Shown here piece by piece: positions 10,901 through 22,329 of a stretch of 64,000 nucleotides of DNA. The notes beneath the pieces are model-generated. The model had not been told where the DNA came from, did no database searches, and worked only from the letters and a program-made list of their open reading frames with translations. The position numbers were made by a program, and so were the translations under genes. Location of the stretch: assembly GCA_944472155.2 (NCBI GenBank), contig OX235275.1, forward strand, positions 56,623,228 to 56,687,227. Direction: 5' to 3'. Source of the DNA: Trichobilharzia szidati. Taxonomy: Eukaryota > Platyhelminthes > Trematoda > Strigeidida > Schistosomatidae. The stretch's first letter is position 1. Each line of letters opens with the position of its first letter.

Positions 10901-13029
10901 GTTTGATAATTGGACACCTTGTCGTTTTTTGGGGACTGCCACGTGCGTTCAAGACACTAGCGATACCCATTTCGCGTCTGTGGGACCAAAAGTTCAGCGG
11001 TGTGTTGTGATGAGTCGCTTGGTGGCATACGCGTTTTTTGTTATATGACCAGGGAGACTGTCTTGCTGTAGAGTGAGGTCAGCGTGAGATAAATGAACGC
11101 CTAATGTATGCCTTCCATAATTATTGGTTGGGTGAAGACATGTTCCTAACAAGTTGATTGATGTGTGTATATTTTCCTGCGTCTCAACATGATATCAAAC
11201 CGCTTGAACTAGATGGTGCCGGAGATCGCCAGAGAGCTTTGGTGATACGAGTAGTGTTTGGTTTCAAGTCTGCGTGTAGTCCCTAGTCAAATCTTCATAT
11301 ACGTACATAATGGCGTCAGAATTCATCTCCGAATTTAAAGCGCTAACATTCTTGTTGTGGCTGCGCTGGTCATTACATAAAAGCTGTATGGTGAGTGGAA
11401 TGTTACATGGTGCAATTTAGTAGTATAAGGTATGCGAATTGGTCCTCATGACTCGTGTCTAGGCTCATTGTCCGTAGATATTGATCTCGCTTTGGTACAG
11501 GGAGATAAGATGAAACGAGATTGAGTAGGAATAATGCTCAGTGCTAGTCTAATTACGGTTATGCGTGATGGTGAAAGATGTCTTGGTAGATGTAAGACAT
11601 ATTTCAAATGGGTCGATAGACATTTCACAGCGAACTCAGTATTCTAAAAATTCAAGGGAGCAGGTGGCTTCTGACAGTGCTGCGATGTGTGTACTTGGTT
11701 ACAATTGATTGAGTCTCGTCAGGGCTTTCTCCCTTAAGTGTGGTCTTAATTGGTTACTTACTGACCAGTTTTTTGTTGTGAAGTGAACAGTTTGAGCGTC
11801 ATTAGGAGTCGCGGGTATGCCTAGACGTGTTGTTATTTGCAACTGTATGTGCAGGAAAACAGTTGTCGACATATACTATCTTCACAACACGATGGTTGGA
11901 GTTCAGCATTCAGGCTGGTTATAGTATTAGAGGTGTTTCAGAAGGTTGCATGAGTGACGTGCAGCGAGGAATATTTGTATAGGAGTACTTACGACTGAAG
12001 GAAACAGTGGGACAGATCACGTTTTTGCAAATATTCATCGAGTCACATGTGTTTAGTGGTATTCATGGGCTTCACGCATCTTTGAATGTTACGGATAAGT
12101 TACTCATGTCGCATTATCAAAGGAGGCAGAGATTCAATTTACAGTGAAATTCTAGGTGGGGATTTTGACATAAGCTAGCTTATTATTTCCTCGTGTGTGA
12201 ATGATGGAAATATCTAGCTAGTCATAGGTGGGATGCCAAGTTGCGTATTCTACGTAGATATTTGTACATTAGTCCTGGTGGATCATAATGGATTTTGCGA
12301 TAGTAGAAACAATTCCCGGGGTTTTAATCTAGCTGAAATCAGTGAACATCTCCAGATAGGAATGACTGGTTTTGCATGTGCAAAGTCTGTCCTGGCCATC
12401 TCGTTCGATGCAACTTCACAATCTCGTCGAGTCACTTTTCCTGTTTACCTAACCAGAATGAGAAGGAATTCTCCAAAGACCCTCTCCAACCACAGTCTAC
12501 AGCCATATGTAGTGTATAGTTGACTTAATGATGAAGGCTACCAAGTGAGACAATGTCTCTTCTTATATTTGAAGTTAGTCACAACGAGGAACAGATGACT
12601 ATCTGAACACAACTGTCACTTCGTTGGTATAGTACTCCACAAGTGTCACACTGACTTATCTAACTAGCACAGCTTTCCTATTTGAGGATTGAGATTAGCT
12701 GAAATGATTGTATTTTAGTGCTTTGCTTTCTGGGCAGCAAACTACAAAATTGTTGGCAAAACTTATCTTTTACCTATTCCGAAATTTAAAGTTGTGGTGT
12801 ATTGGGGGGTGGGTGGGCGATTAGATAATAAGTATCTGGGGTCCGTGACATCATACATGTAACAACTATACAGTTCTATGGAAGTGTGATGATTGTGGTT
12901 GAAGTAGTGCCATGTTTTCGTTGCATTAAGATATATAGAAGCATATGTGCTCATATAATAGTCTAAAAGAAGATCGAGTCGACAATACGTTTAGGAATAA
13001 CAGTTACTAAATTCTAATTTGCCTATATT
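10901..13029. other. Intergenic sequence without a recognised gene
   Basis: I see no domain-bearing frame, tRNA-like block or known repeat here. The frame at 12233-12523 (96 codons) has no recognisable motif. It is the longest stretch in the window free of obvious transposon sequence. Confidence 0.45.
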
Positions 13030-13905
13030 AATATTGATATTCCCTTGGTTTCCGAGTGGGACATAGGGCTTGAACCATACATCTCCACTTTCAATTTCCT
13101 GCCATCCCCTTCAGCTGGGTCCACGATTGCCTATCATCTCTCATCTCTTCCTCGCCACACGATCTCCATGTCACCCTCACACTGACGGCCCACTGTCGCT
13201 TCCTGTTCGGATTACCTTCGAGCGATTGTCTGGCTGGCACGCGATGTCATTCGATGGTTTCCGGAGTGTATGCCCGATTCATCTCCTTATTCTCCCAAGT
13301 ATTTTTTGGACGATCGGCTCTTGGTTGGTTTTTTGCTGGAGTTTCTTGTTACTAATTCTTCCTGGCCATTCGATCTTCAGTATGCAGTGAAGGCACCTAA
13401 TGATAAAAGTCTGCAACCTGTTGGAAATCCTTTTCATGAAATGCAGTGCAAGTTTCTGACCTGTATAGTAGAAACGGCTTACATTGGTGTTGAAGATGCG
13501 AATCTTGTTCTTTGTGATGCAGAGTGCAGAAGATTTCCAAATTGGTTTCAGGTTCGTTGATGAAGGCGTATCTTGCCTATTCGATTCTGGCTGGTTTTGA
13601 CATCTGTATCCGTTCCATCTCGAGTTGAAACGATGCTTCCTAGATAAGTGAAGGCGGTAACCTCTGTTAAATCTCTCCCGTTGATGGTGATTGGTGCTGT
13701 TGCGGTTCGTCGGTTATCTTCACCACCTCCGTCTTCTCTATGTTCACCTGGAGTCCTGTCTTCGCTGCCAGCCAGGTTCTTCTGCCAGTTTGTTGGTTTT
13801 CGCCTGCCTCTAAGTCTTCGAGTTTGTCTGACACTAGTCATATATCATCTGCGAAATCCAGATGTTCTAGAGTCTTCTTATCGGTGGTATTCATATATAA
13901 TTAAT
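13030..13905 (-). pseudogene. RTE-2 retrotransposon, reverse transcriptase C-terminus and 3' end
   Basis: Read on the minus strand from about 13905, the sequence encodes LEHLDFADDI (the FADD form of the catalytic YxDD box), then LEDLEA, LQVNIEKTEV, a GEI/VT..YLGS block (FTYLGSIVSTRDGTDTD) and the RTE tail to 13030. Frames change several times. The catalytic Asp pair is visible, but the 5' part of the element is absent. Confidence 0.8.
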
Positions 13906-14149
13906 TAGTCTATCTTGGGGGAATAGCGAAAACTATCAGGCTTGTATTAAAGCATAATTTTTTCTTATCACTTCCTTAACGTAAAGTAAAGTTTTTGGTC
14001 TATTTTCTAAATCAGAAATAAATTGTATATTCATGCTCCTACGTGTATATACGAAACTGCGTGTCTATAATAATCTCCAGTTTTGTAGAAGCTTCGTAAA
14101 AATAACTAATATGTAAATACTTACATTTTCCAGAGTTGATTTGTTTTTC

Positions 14150-14290
14150 AAGTTTGACCACAGAGTGATATCAACTAGAGGACTAGCTGGGAGTACTAGT
14201 TTGGCACTCATCGGAAGCACCCAAAACCTTCCGGTTACAAGGCAAGCTCGTTGACGACCATTCATTCAGCCACTGGGACCCGACTCAACG
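14150..14290 (-). repeat. HH-T element, minus copy of a divergent foldback pair
   Basis: The reverse complement shows the tRNA-like block (GGGTCCCAGTGGCTGAATG.., CTTGTAACCGGAAGG). The hammerhead part is reduced: 'CCGATGAGTGCC' at about 14192 is joined to a shortened end. The partner copy lies at 14515-14690 in the opposite direction; the region between holds shared leader sequence (GCCAATG..AGCCAGTGC type) in both orientations. Confidence 0.7.
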
Positions 14291-14514
14291 ATCAGCCCAT
14301 GAATTCTTACTTCTACTAACTCATGATTTTATCGCGACCGGCACCAGCCAATGTTATCGCTAGTGACTAGTTACAGGACGGAGGTTCTAGCGAGAAGTCG
14401 TGACCAGTGGAGTCCATCCTGCCCGGAGTGAGGACTAATGCTCACCATCGATGGCATTGGCTGGTGCTAATCGCACTAAAATCACAAATTAGTGGGAGTT
14501 AGAAATCATGGGCT

Positions 14515-14690
14515 AACCGGTGACTTGGGTCCCAGTGGCTGCATGTATGGTCGTCAACGAGCTTGCCTTGTAACCAGAAGGTCCTGGGTCTGAACCCTGG
14601 CAGTGAGTGCCTACTGCCGGTGAGTCCCAAACTAGGCTGACGAAGCAGCTGTCCAGTACTCCCAGCTGACGGTCAATCCGTGGTCAAACT
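14515..14690 (+). repeat. HH-T element, plus copy, with hammerhead-like fold
   Basis: tRNA-like block GGGTCCCAGTGGCTGCATG with CTTGTAACCAGAAGG and a weakened B-box (GGGTCTGAACCC). At 14611-14665 the fold reads UACUG / core CCGGUGA / GUCC-CAAACUA-GG..GAC / GAA / stem III ending CUGU / C / CAGUA. Core A6 is changed to G and a 3-base insertion breaks stem II, so it is unlikely to cleave. Confidence 0.75.
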
Positions 14691-15159
14691 TGGAAATGCT
14701 TGCATTACTCGATGGATCTGCATAGTTTCAATTCAACGACTATTGCAACCGGCTGAGATATATTACAGATGTGTTGTATTTGATTTCCCTATTTTCACTT
14801 CTAATGTATCTATGAAAGGTAAAGAAAATCATAGTAGCGTATGTAAAGAAAGCTATGGATACTAGAAACCAGTTTATTGTTCAAAGCTATTTTTTTTATC
14901 TGGTTTCAAATGTAAAAGCTTGTGTATACACTAGAGAATTCCTTTCTTCAATGTATTTTCGTGTCTAGCGCGGACAGTTCACCTGGTTCCCATATTTTGC
15001 AGTCTTTAGAGATTTGCTAGTCCAACACTTACTGCATAGTGATACTGCTTACTGTCTCCTAAAGGTTGATACAGATAGAGTCTGCTGACAGGGATCCAAG
15101 TGTTAAGGCCTACAGAAAGGTGGCTGTATAGGGCATAACTTTTCATGGAATGAACTGAA

Positions 15160-15850
15160 TTTTCAACGTAGAACTTTGTACAGAACTCTTCTAAGCTCTT
15201 TGAGGAGCAGCAGTCTTCGAATGTTTGACATGCGATTCGCCTCTGTCAGATGTTAGGTATAGGACTGAACTACATTGACTTCAAGCTTAAAGATAAGGAG
15301 TGGGTGAAGCGATACAGTGTATTGACCACTTCACTTATTTGGAAAGTTGCATCACCTAGTCCAAACGCGGGTTGTTCGCTGACGAAATCTCAGTACGGAT
15401 ACAGAAGGCTCGTTTGGCATATGTCCACCAACTAACGCCATTTCTGGTTTAGTAGACTGGCTGTGGACCAAAAGACGTGTGTACTGCACAGTAGCAGTTC
15501 GCTCTGTCCTCCTGTATGGCTCTCTGTCGGGCAGACATGGCCATTGAAAGTGGAAGACATGAAAAGGCAAGCTGTCTCTGGTTATAGGTGTCTGCGTTCT
15601 ATCTCTCGTGTGAAGTGGTGTAATAGGGTGAGCAACAGTGAGGTTATACACCCATCCAGTGAGTTGGAGGAGAAATCAATCGATTAGGTTGTGAAGCAGC
15701 TGTACCGATTGAGATGGTTAGGACATGTACTATGCATGCCTAGCCATGGCCTTCCTCAACAATGGGCAATTTTAGCTCACGAAATAGGATCAGGTTGGAG
15801 AAGAGCGAATGGTGACCAAACCAAAACATGGCTTCATTAGTCAAGGTAAT
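15160..15850 (+). pseudogene. RTE-3 retrotransposon, C-terminal fragment
   Basis: The same protein tail is seen more clearly at 20940-21930. It includes RTSLIWKVAS-like and VHSVLLYGS-like blocks, then MKRQAVSGYRCLRSI-, then RLRWLGHVL-like text with stops and shifts. It is a decayed 3' part with no catalytic box. Confidence 0.7.
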
Positions 15851-16239
15851 CCATAAAAGTTAGTTGTTGTTACAAATATATGAATTGTAAAGTTAATACG
15901 TAGGGTATTTTAACCAGAGAGCATCAAGAGGCTTTAAAGAAACTGAAAGCAAATGAGAATATAGTGATCTCCAGACCTGACAAAGTTTCAGGAGTCGTTA
16001 TCATGAATAAGTCTGATTACTCCTTAGCAAAATGGAGAGTTTATTAAGTGATGCACACAAATTTCAGAAACTGACAACCAACAAAGGAAAGGACTGAGAG
16101 ACAGTTGACAGTCTTTAAAAAGTTGAAACAAGGCCATATTTCACCTGCCTTGTATGAAACACTAAAACCTGTAGGCACTGTGACACCCAGGTCGTACGAC
16201 TTACCAAAGAACTGTCCTTGATATGTCTAGCTGACAAAA

Positions 16240-16300
16240 CCATTCATGTGCATGTGCATGGTTGGCGAGAGTCCTAACCGCTGTGCCAGCCGACGCACAA
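16240..16300 (-). repeat. tRNA-like head of SINE-A/B, isolated fragment
   Basis: The reverse complement starts GTGCGTCGGCTGGCACAGCGG and continues to the CATGCACATG block typical of the SINE-A/B head, but no body follows. It abuts the tRNA-Asn-like sequence. Confidence 0.6.
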
Positions 16301-16310
16301 AATCCCTAGC

Positions 16311-16383
16311 GCCCCCGGGTGCGATGGAACCACCAGTCTTCCGGTTAACAGCCGAACGCGCCAACCCATTGCGCCACGGAGGC
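16311..16383 (-). tRNA. tRNA-Asn(GTT)-like sequence, probably a pseudogene
   Basis: The reverse complement folds as a cloverleaf with a perfect 7-pair acceptor (GCCUCCG/CGGGGGC), a D-arm GCGC/GCGC, and an anticodon arm UUCGG-CUGUUAA-CCGGA with anticodon GUU, close to the eukaryotic tRNA-Asn consensus. Length is 73 bases. The T arm has a G53-G61 clash and the T loop has C at the usual purine 57, weakening the B-box (GGTTCCATCGC). It sits inside the deleted middle of a PLE next to a SINE head, so a dead copy moved with retroelements is likelier than a working gene. Confidence 0.65.
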
Positions 16384-16784
16384 ACGCAGGTGTCCTCTGT
16401 CTTCCTTAAAAGAACTTCTTTTAAGTTGTACAATGAACGTAAATTTCCTGTTCAATAAAGAAATGGTTAAATGTCTGGTTCACCGGGGGCTAGAGTTATC
16501 TGTTCAAATGAGACATTGAACCAAGAACTCGTTAATATTTGCGATCTACTAAGTAGAAACGGATATCCAGTTAAACTCGTGAACAAACATGAACTCGAAT
16601 AGTAAAAAGTCGAAGTTGTCGACTTCCCAAAAAGTCAATCTTCCTAAGGTGATGTCAATAGTGAGATCTTATCACAACGCCTGAGAAGAGCCTTGAAAAG
16701 GACTTTCAACGCAGCTAAGCATACCAATACTTAGTTCAAGAAATAAAGACAGACTGCTCTGTTTCGCCTCTCCCATGTGTATAT

Positions 16785-16985
16785 TTTTTTTTTTTTTTTT
16801 TTTTTGATTTACAGCTTGATTTCCACATCGTATTTTCAGTACAAGTGTGGAACTTTCAGCATGGATATCGGTTGCCCAAATTCAGGCATACCATAGATAT
16901 CGGGTGTGCGCCGGCAGGGGTTCGAACCCCGGACCATGTGCATGGTCGGCGAGAGTCCTAACCACTGTGCCACCGACGCACATAC
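16785..16985 (-). repeat. SINE-B copy with poly-A tail, inserted in PLE-1
   Basis: On the minus strand the head GTGCGTCGGTGGCACAGTGG and B-box GGGGTTCGAACCCC match SINE-A, but the body is different (GGTGTGCGCCGGC reversed, then GATATCCATGCTGAAAG, then TTCCACACTTGTACTGAAAA). It ends in an A tail that appears here as a T run at about 16787-16805. It breaks the GIY-YIG frame of the host PLE. Confidence 0.85.
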
Positions 16986-17284
16986 CAGTTTAACTGCCCG
17001 TGCGGAGCTAGTTACATAGGGCATGCGACCAGGCAAGTTCATCATCGAATTTCTAAACGCCTCCCATCTTGGTTTGGCAAAGTTCCGAACAAAGCTATAC
17101 GCAGCTCAATACTAACTCACCTTGTCGATACTGGATATCAAGTGGACTCTAACAAAGCCTTAAAGTTATTTATCGTATATCACCCAACCTCTCACATGGT
17201 CTACGAGTAAGACTTTTACATACTACAACAGAGGCAATCGGAATTCATCTGAACAAGCCAAATCTATGTGTGAGTTCAAAAGAA

Positions 17285-17480
17285 ATTTGTACATTTATTT
17301 ATTTTTTTGATTTACAGCTTGATTCCACACCGTATTTTCTGTACAAGTGTGGAATTTTCAGTATGGATATCGGTAGCCCGAATTCAGGCCGACCATAGAT
17401 TTCGGGTGTGCGCCGGCAGGGGATCGAACCCCGGACCATGTGCATGGTCGGCGAGAGTCCTAACCACTGTGCCACCCCTT
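17285..17480 (-). repeat. SINE-B copy
   Basis: Same body as the copy at 16785 (GTACAAGTGTGGAA, GATATCGG, GTGTGCGCCGGCAGGGG) with the head at the right end cut short after GGTGGCACAGTGG. T-rich 17290-17305 represents the A tail. Two copies within 500 bp differ at about one base in ten or less. Confidence 0.85.
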
Positions 17481-17979
17481 TCTTTCCCCCATGGCCAACT
17501 ACATAATATGTATTAAGTTTTTAAAAACAATTTTCCCCTCCCTTTGTAACTATCTTTTGACTTTGTTAACCTTTAGAAGTCTGGCTCATTCTATTAACTT
17601 GTTTGTATTCTAAGTAATTCCTCTGAGTTATCCTATTCTTTTTAGTCCTCATTGCTATTTTACAAATTTCTTGATTATGTCATAACTTGTTGCTAACGCC
17701 TAAGAATCAACTTATCTTAATTTCCGTAACTAATTAATTTTCACCCTCTTTTAAAACTTGGATATTTTGTTACTAACATCTATTAGTTATTTGTTTTGAT
17801 GACCTTTAACCTCTTGATTTCACCCCCACCTATACCTAAAACTGATTAACTAACCATGTGAATGGTGAAACATTTTGATGTAAAGAGCTATATGTTAGTG
17901 TAGAGTTAGGCGATGATGAGGAACTAACTGGAAAGGAATATATTTCTTCGCTCAATCTGTTGTTTTCTAAATACGTAAA

Positions 17980-18310
17980 TGGGAGTTAGCTTAAGCCAGC
18001 CAAGTAGGGAGGTGTAGACTTCCTGACTGACTGGTTGGGGTCCTCAGGATGGTAGGAACCAATGAAGGCTGGAGATAATTGGTCATATGGCTTGAAATCG
18101 TTCTCGGTGATGGCTGGCGCAGACACAAACCCTCTTTGTTATTTGTCATATCCAATAAAACTCTGTACTTTTCGCTTGACACTTCTGTTTATTATCTCTC
18201 TTTCTAGTCTCTCTTTACTCTGTTCTCTTGCTTTGTGTGCTACAAGGAGGGAGTGTGGCAACTCGAACTACTGCACATCTGTGCAAAGTTCTATGTCGAA
18301 ATCAGTCAGT
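17980..18310 (+). mobile_element. RTE-3 retrotransposon, 3' untranslated end
   Basis: Shares AAGCCAGCCAAGTAGGGAGG, 'GACTTCCTGACTGACTGGTTGGGG', the 'CTCTTGCTTTGTGTGCTAC' stretch and the final 'GTGCAAAGTTCTATGTCGAA' with copies at 21920, 25560 and (minus) 22960. No protein remains. Confidence 0.75.
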
Positions 18311-18479
18311 CGGCAGTTGTTATCGTCTCTACAATGAAATATGAGTGTTGCTTGACGTACTAGTTTCTTGTAGTATTACTCAACACAGTTATTATAAGTG
18401 CATTTTAATTCAGATGCAATGCCTAACAGTGAAAACAGCAACAACAACATAATTTCATAACTCGGATCAGAAGTTTTAC

Positions 18480-18800
18480 GTGATTAATTTTGTGACGTAT
18501 TCGTTATCACGGTATAAAAACAAGCGAAAGAGAAGCTACCTAGCTGTGCCACTTCTATGTGTATCTACAAATTTAGCCGCTGCTAAGGAGAAAGCTAGCA
18601 ATAAAGGACGAACAACTAGACAGCTCAGCAAACGCACTAATGAGCATTTTCCTTCATGGTTCATTGGGAAAGGCCAAATAAAATCTATAAGAAGTTCTAT
18701 TTTGACTCATGTGATTGCTGATAGCCGTCATCAAGTGGACAGAAGTAGTGAGTGACTTCAAGGTTATTTATCGCAGTCCATCGAACTTTTCAAATTCGAA
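18480..18800 (+). pseudogene. PLE-1 GIY-YIG domain fragment
   Basis: Encodes GRTTRQLSKRTNEHFPSWF and RSSILTHVIADSRHQVD, the second half of the GIY-YIG domain (compare RSSILTHLVDTGYQVD at 17100). The GIY-YIG motif itself is decayed to LAAAKEKASN. Truncated on both sides. Confidence 0.75.
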
Positions 18801-18982
18801 CTCGCCTTTAACACATAGCCGAAGCTATGGGAAATAATTCGAGAGAACAATCCTAGTGTCTTTGCATGCAACAAAAGAAGTTTGATCTACCTTTGTCTCT
18901 CCCTTGCTTTGCGTAGGTAAATTCTAATCAAAACCCTCCCACCCTTCCTTATTTTCCATTTCCTTCGTACTTTCATGATATT

Positions 18983-19665
18983 TTTGAATAAGGCATTTAG
19001 AAGACAAATTTCGCTAGATGATATCATTTCGTAGTTTTTTTACAATCGCTTTACAAATAACATGGTTAACAATAATCGATCCCTGTACCTACGATTAAAT
19101 GACGAAATTCTGTGGACTCTACTTCAAACTGTATATACAAGTTCACCTGCAGCTGCGGTGACACCTATATAGGTAGAACTGATAGAATGTTCCAATGTCA
19201 TCGAAAAGAACATGTACCGAAATGGGTAATAAATCACATAGGAAATCCAAACGCGATTAATCTGAATAGAAATCCGGCATCATCCATTGCAAAACACTTA
19301 TTAATGTCAGGCCACAAAATCAGTATTAATGACTGTATCACAATTATTTAATCACATAACTCTAAGTCAAGGTTTGTTATTGAAGGTGATGGAAGCACTT
19401 TGGATTAATCACATACAGCCTAAACTGTATGTACAAAAATCAATAGACTTCAATCTTCGTCTACCATGGACTACTTTACCTATTTAAATGTGATGATTGG
19501 TCATAAATATGTACTTTTGTGTTTTATTTGACTGAGTAATTGTCATGAACTTCATTTTATTATTGTTAACCACATTAGTTGTAAAGCGGTTGTAAAGAAA
19601 CTACGAAATGAAGATATCATCTCGCGAAATTTGTCTTCTAAATGCCTAATTCAAATGTATCAAAC
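18983..19665 (+). mobile_element. PLE fragment with GIY-YIG domain between ~95-bp inverted arms
   Basis: 19097-19350 encodes NCIYKFTCSCGDTYIGRT and then RKEHVPKWVIN, an intact-looking GIY-YIG core (YIGRT with the CxC pair) and an AKHLLMSGH helix. A second stretch at 19380-19470 continues with EALWINHIQPKLYVQK, the usual PLE C-terminus. The unit lies between a left arm (18983-19078) and its reverse complement (19558-19655), which share AAGGCATTTAGAAGACAAAT, the AACTACGAAATGA-type block and TTGTTAACCA. Inverted terminal blocks are known for Penelope-like insertions. Confidence 0.8.
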
Positions 19666-19780
19666 GAGGACTAATTGTTTTAATTTTATGATATTTATTT
19701 AAACTCTTTACTTCTTCTTTACTTCTTTTACTTCTTCACATTCTCTTCAGTCTTACTCTCCTGACACCTTTAACTACACC

Positions 19781-19818
<38 letters not shown>
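19781..19818. repeat. ATT microsatellite
   Basis: Perfect trinucleotide run of TAT/ATT of about 12 units. Shorter ATT runs nearby (19905-19925) suggest the end of a retroelement whose body is no longer recognisable. Confidence 0.95.
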
Positions 19819-19819
<1 letters not shown>

Positions 19820-20930
19820 TGGTATATTTATATATACCGGTTGACTGACTGTTGTTACGTTTTCTTATTCTTTTTATGTCTGTTAGTCTGAATACCTTTA
19901 CTAATTATATCTATTATTATTATTATCTCTTTTCTATTGACGACTATACCGAAGGACCAACTGGTGAAAGGATCAACTCCATTCACAGTAGTAACAGTCT
20001 TAACACACTTCACACTACAAACCACATATAATTAATCCCTGCACTACTCCTTTTGGAGTCAACCAAAGCTACGGCAGTCGAGTGGCGGAATGAGCTACGC
20101 AGACGTTTACCGAAGATCAGGAACCTCTACCTCACAATCAAGAGGCGAGCACAAAGAAATCAAATTGGTTTATACTAGCTCGTAAAAACGATCCTGGATA
20201 TTGGAACTCTGATTATCTGTCCACTTCATCTTTAGTAGTACGTAACTTTTAAGATTCGACCTAATTTATTTATTGAATTGTCTACATATACACATATTAC
20301 TACCTTTGTTACTCTTATCGCCACCTGCATAAACTTCATAATCAAAATTTTGTTATCATTATAATCATCGTTATTAACGACGTTCAAAACTTTTTCCACA
20401 TTTTTATTATTGTTATTATTTGATCCACAAAATCAACGTCATTGGTTAATAGTTTTATGCATAAACCTGCGTAAATTAGAGTAAAGCCTAAAGAAGATCT
20501 AATTGAAAACAGCAATATTGTTCGCTTATATGTCTTGTTCTAAAAACATGTTATCCAAAACACAATTTATTCAGTCGTTACAGTAGAACATCAATCAGCT
20601 TAAGTTTCTTGACATCTTGTCGGGGGTATGACAACGAAGTGTTGTTGAAGAACTGCTCAGCACACATAATACAGTACCAAAATTACCGCATTCTTAAAAA
20701 GCTTATTTTTTTGCAACCGGAACTTTATTCAGCATTATTTCTTCGAATGATGTACAACCTCATTCACAGAGTAAAGAAAATAGTCAGTTATACCAAGTTT
20801 ACCTCCACCAAGTCAAAGTTAATCACAGATAGGTAGTGGAGGAGTCGATCATAGCGTAACAACACCTATTTCAAGCTTGAAGACGGCGGATGCATCTTGC
20901 TGATCAGCAGAAAACATTTATAGAGTGTGT
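19820..20930. other. AT-rich sequence without a recognised gene
   Basis: Short AT-rich frames only; the frame at 20609-20836 has no domain I know. A few ATT runs (19911-19924, 20405-20420) are present. Confidence 0.4.
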
Positions 20931-20939
20931 GACATGAAG

Positions 20940-22270
20940 ATCAACTTTCGCATTCTTTAGGTCTGTGATAATTGGTCCTAATTACTCAGGAGATATAAGG
21001 CATTTTTGCGTGCAATTAAGCTCACGAATGTTATGCTGTGGTTAACAATCGAAACTATAAGACTATAAGTTTACGTGTCCGTCAGGGATGCCCACTATCC
21101 CTTATTTTTATTCAATTTCATCATAGATTTACGAGTGGAACTAACTAACCCTAACTCACTTCAGAGACTCAGGGATCGACTTGTTACCATCAGGGAATAA
21201 TCTCGTTTACTTAGAATATGCACATGTTATAGTCCTCTCTTCTAGGTGAAGACACTGACAAAATCCAGCAGAGTCTTCTGAACACCTTGAGCTGAAATCT
21301 ACGAATGTTTAACATGCGATTCGCTCCTGCTGTCAAATGCAAGATGAGGCTGAAGGACTCGAATGTATCGCCTCCTAGCTTAAAGATAGACAGCAGTGAA
21401 ATGGAAGAGCACGTTGACCGCTTCACTTATTTGGGAATTTGCATCAGCCAGCCCCAAAGGGTTGATCGCTGACGAAATCGCAGCACGGATACAGAGGGCT
21501 AGTTTCGCAAATGCCAGTGTACGCCGTCTCTGGCGTAGACGTGATATCCGACTATCGACCAAAGGGCCTGTGTACTGCTCAGCAGTCCACTCCGTCCTCC
21601 TTTATGGCTGGCTGTGAGACCTAGCCACTGAGAGTGGAAGATATGAAAAGACTAGCTGTTTTTGATCATAGGTGCTTGCGTACTATCTCCCGTGTGAAGT
21701 GGTATAATGGAGTGAGCAATATTGAGGTTAGGTGTCGAGTGCTAGGTAAGGAGGGGAAATCAATCGACGAAGCTTTGAAGCTACATCGAATGAGGTGGTT
21801 AGGACATGTGTTACGCATGCCTTCCTCGACGGGCAATGTTAGCTGACATAGGGTCAGGCTGGAAAAGAGCTAGAAGCTATTAAACCAAAACACGGCACCA
21901 GTTAATGAAATCTACAACAATTAGTTTAAGCCAGCCATCTAGGAAGGTGTAGACTTCTTGGTTGGGGTCCTCGGGATGGTAAAAACCAGTGGTTGGAAAC
22001 AATTGGTGATATGGCTCAAAATTGTTCTCAGTGGCTGGAGCAGATTCATCCACTCCTTGTGACTTATAATTACCAATGAAACTATATTGTTCTTCGTTAC
22101 TACTATTCCTTTTGTTTCATATCCCTGTCTACTGTCTCTGTTTTGCATTTCTTTTTACTTTCTTCTCTTGCTTTGTGTGCTACATTGATGGAGGGTGGCG
22201 ACTTGAACTGCTACACATCAGTGTAAAGTTCTGTGTTGAAAATAGACAGACAGATAGACATAACTTTACG
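20940..22270 (+). pseudogene. RTE-3 retrotransposon, RT to 3' end
   Basis: 21070-21140 encodes LRVRQGCPLSLIF, motif B (RQGCPLSP) of RTE-type RTs. The catalytic box has decayed to YLEYAHV (usual YADD) at about 21206. 21396-21620 encodes the domain after the RT (ASLIWEFASASPKGLIADEI, then ARIQRASFANASVRRLW, ending VHSVLLYGW). 21634-21846 carries MKRLAVFDHRCLRTISRVKW and RMRWLGHVLRMP. The 3' untranslated end (21900-22265) finishes with GTGTAAAGTTCTGTGTTGAA. Many frameshifts and stops; not functional. Confidence 0.85.
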
Positions 22271-22307
22271 ATATGTTGCATGCCTGTTATAGCAGAGAGT
22301 ACCAGGC

Positions 22308-22328
22308 ATTATTATTATTATTATTATT
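22308..22328. repeat. ATT microsatellite at the junction of two RTE copies
   Basis: (ATT)7 directly precedes the reversed end of an RTE-1 copy, as expected for the 3' microsatellite of that family. Confidence 0.85.
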
Positions 22329-22329
22329 G

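Larger units (their letters stand above)
15900..17215 (+). pseudogene. PLE-1 (Penelope-like element): RT N-terminus and GIY-YIG domain, RT core deleted
   Basis: 15913-16027 encodes LKKLKANENIVISRPDKVSG, the usual start of Penelope RTs. 16150-16210 encodes YETLKPVGTVTPRSYDLPKN, and a linker at 16455-16610 encodes a RALKICS-type block. 16980-17170 encodes QFNCPCGASYIGHATR, the GIY-YIG endonuclease variant with a CxC zinc-like pair, and ends RSSILTHLVDTGYQVD. The RT catalytic core that should lie between 16210 and 16440 is missing; a SINE-type head and a tRNA-Asn-like sequence sit there instead. SINE-B interrupts the GIY-YIG part at 16785-16985. Such elements insert by target-primed reverse transcription with the GIY-YIG nuclease. 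Confidence 0.85.

Noticed and set aside
12233..12523. 96-codon plus frame downstream of RPL10A as a small gene
   Set aside because: No domain, signal peptide or conserved context; length is within chance for this AT content.
19112..19351. GIY-YIG frames as homing endonucleases or repair nucleases
   Set aside because: The CxC pair before YIGRT, the EHVPKW block and the linked Penelope RT linker identify them as PLE endonuclease domains.
19781..19818. CRISPR-like or satellite array
   Set aside because: Only a trinucleotide microsatellite; no spaced direct repeats anywhere in the window.
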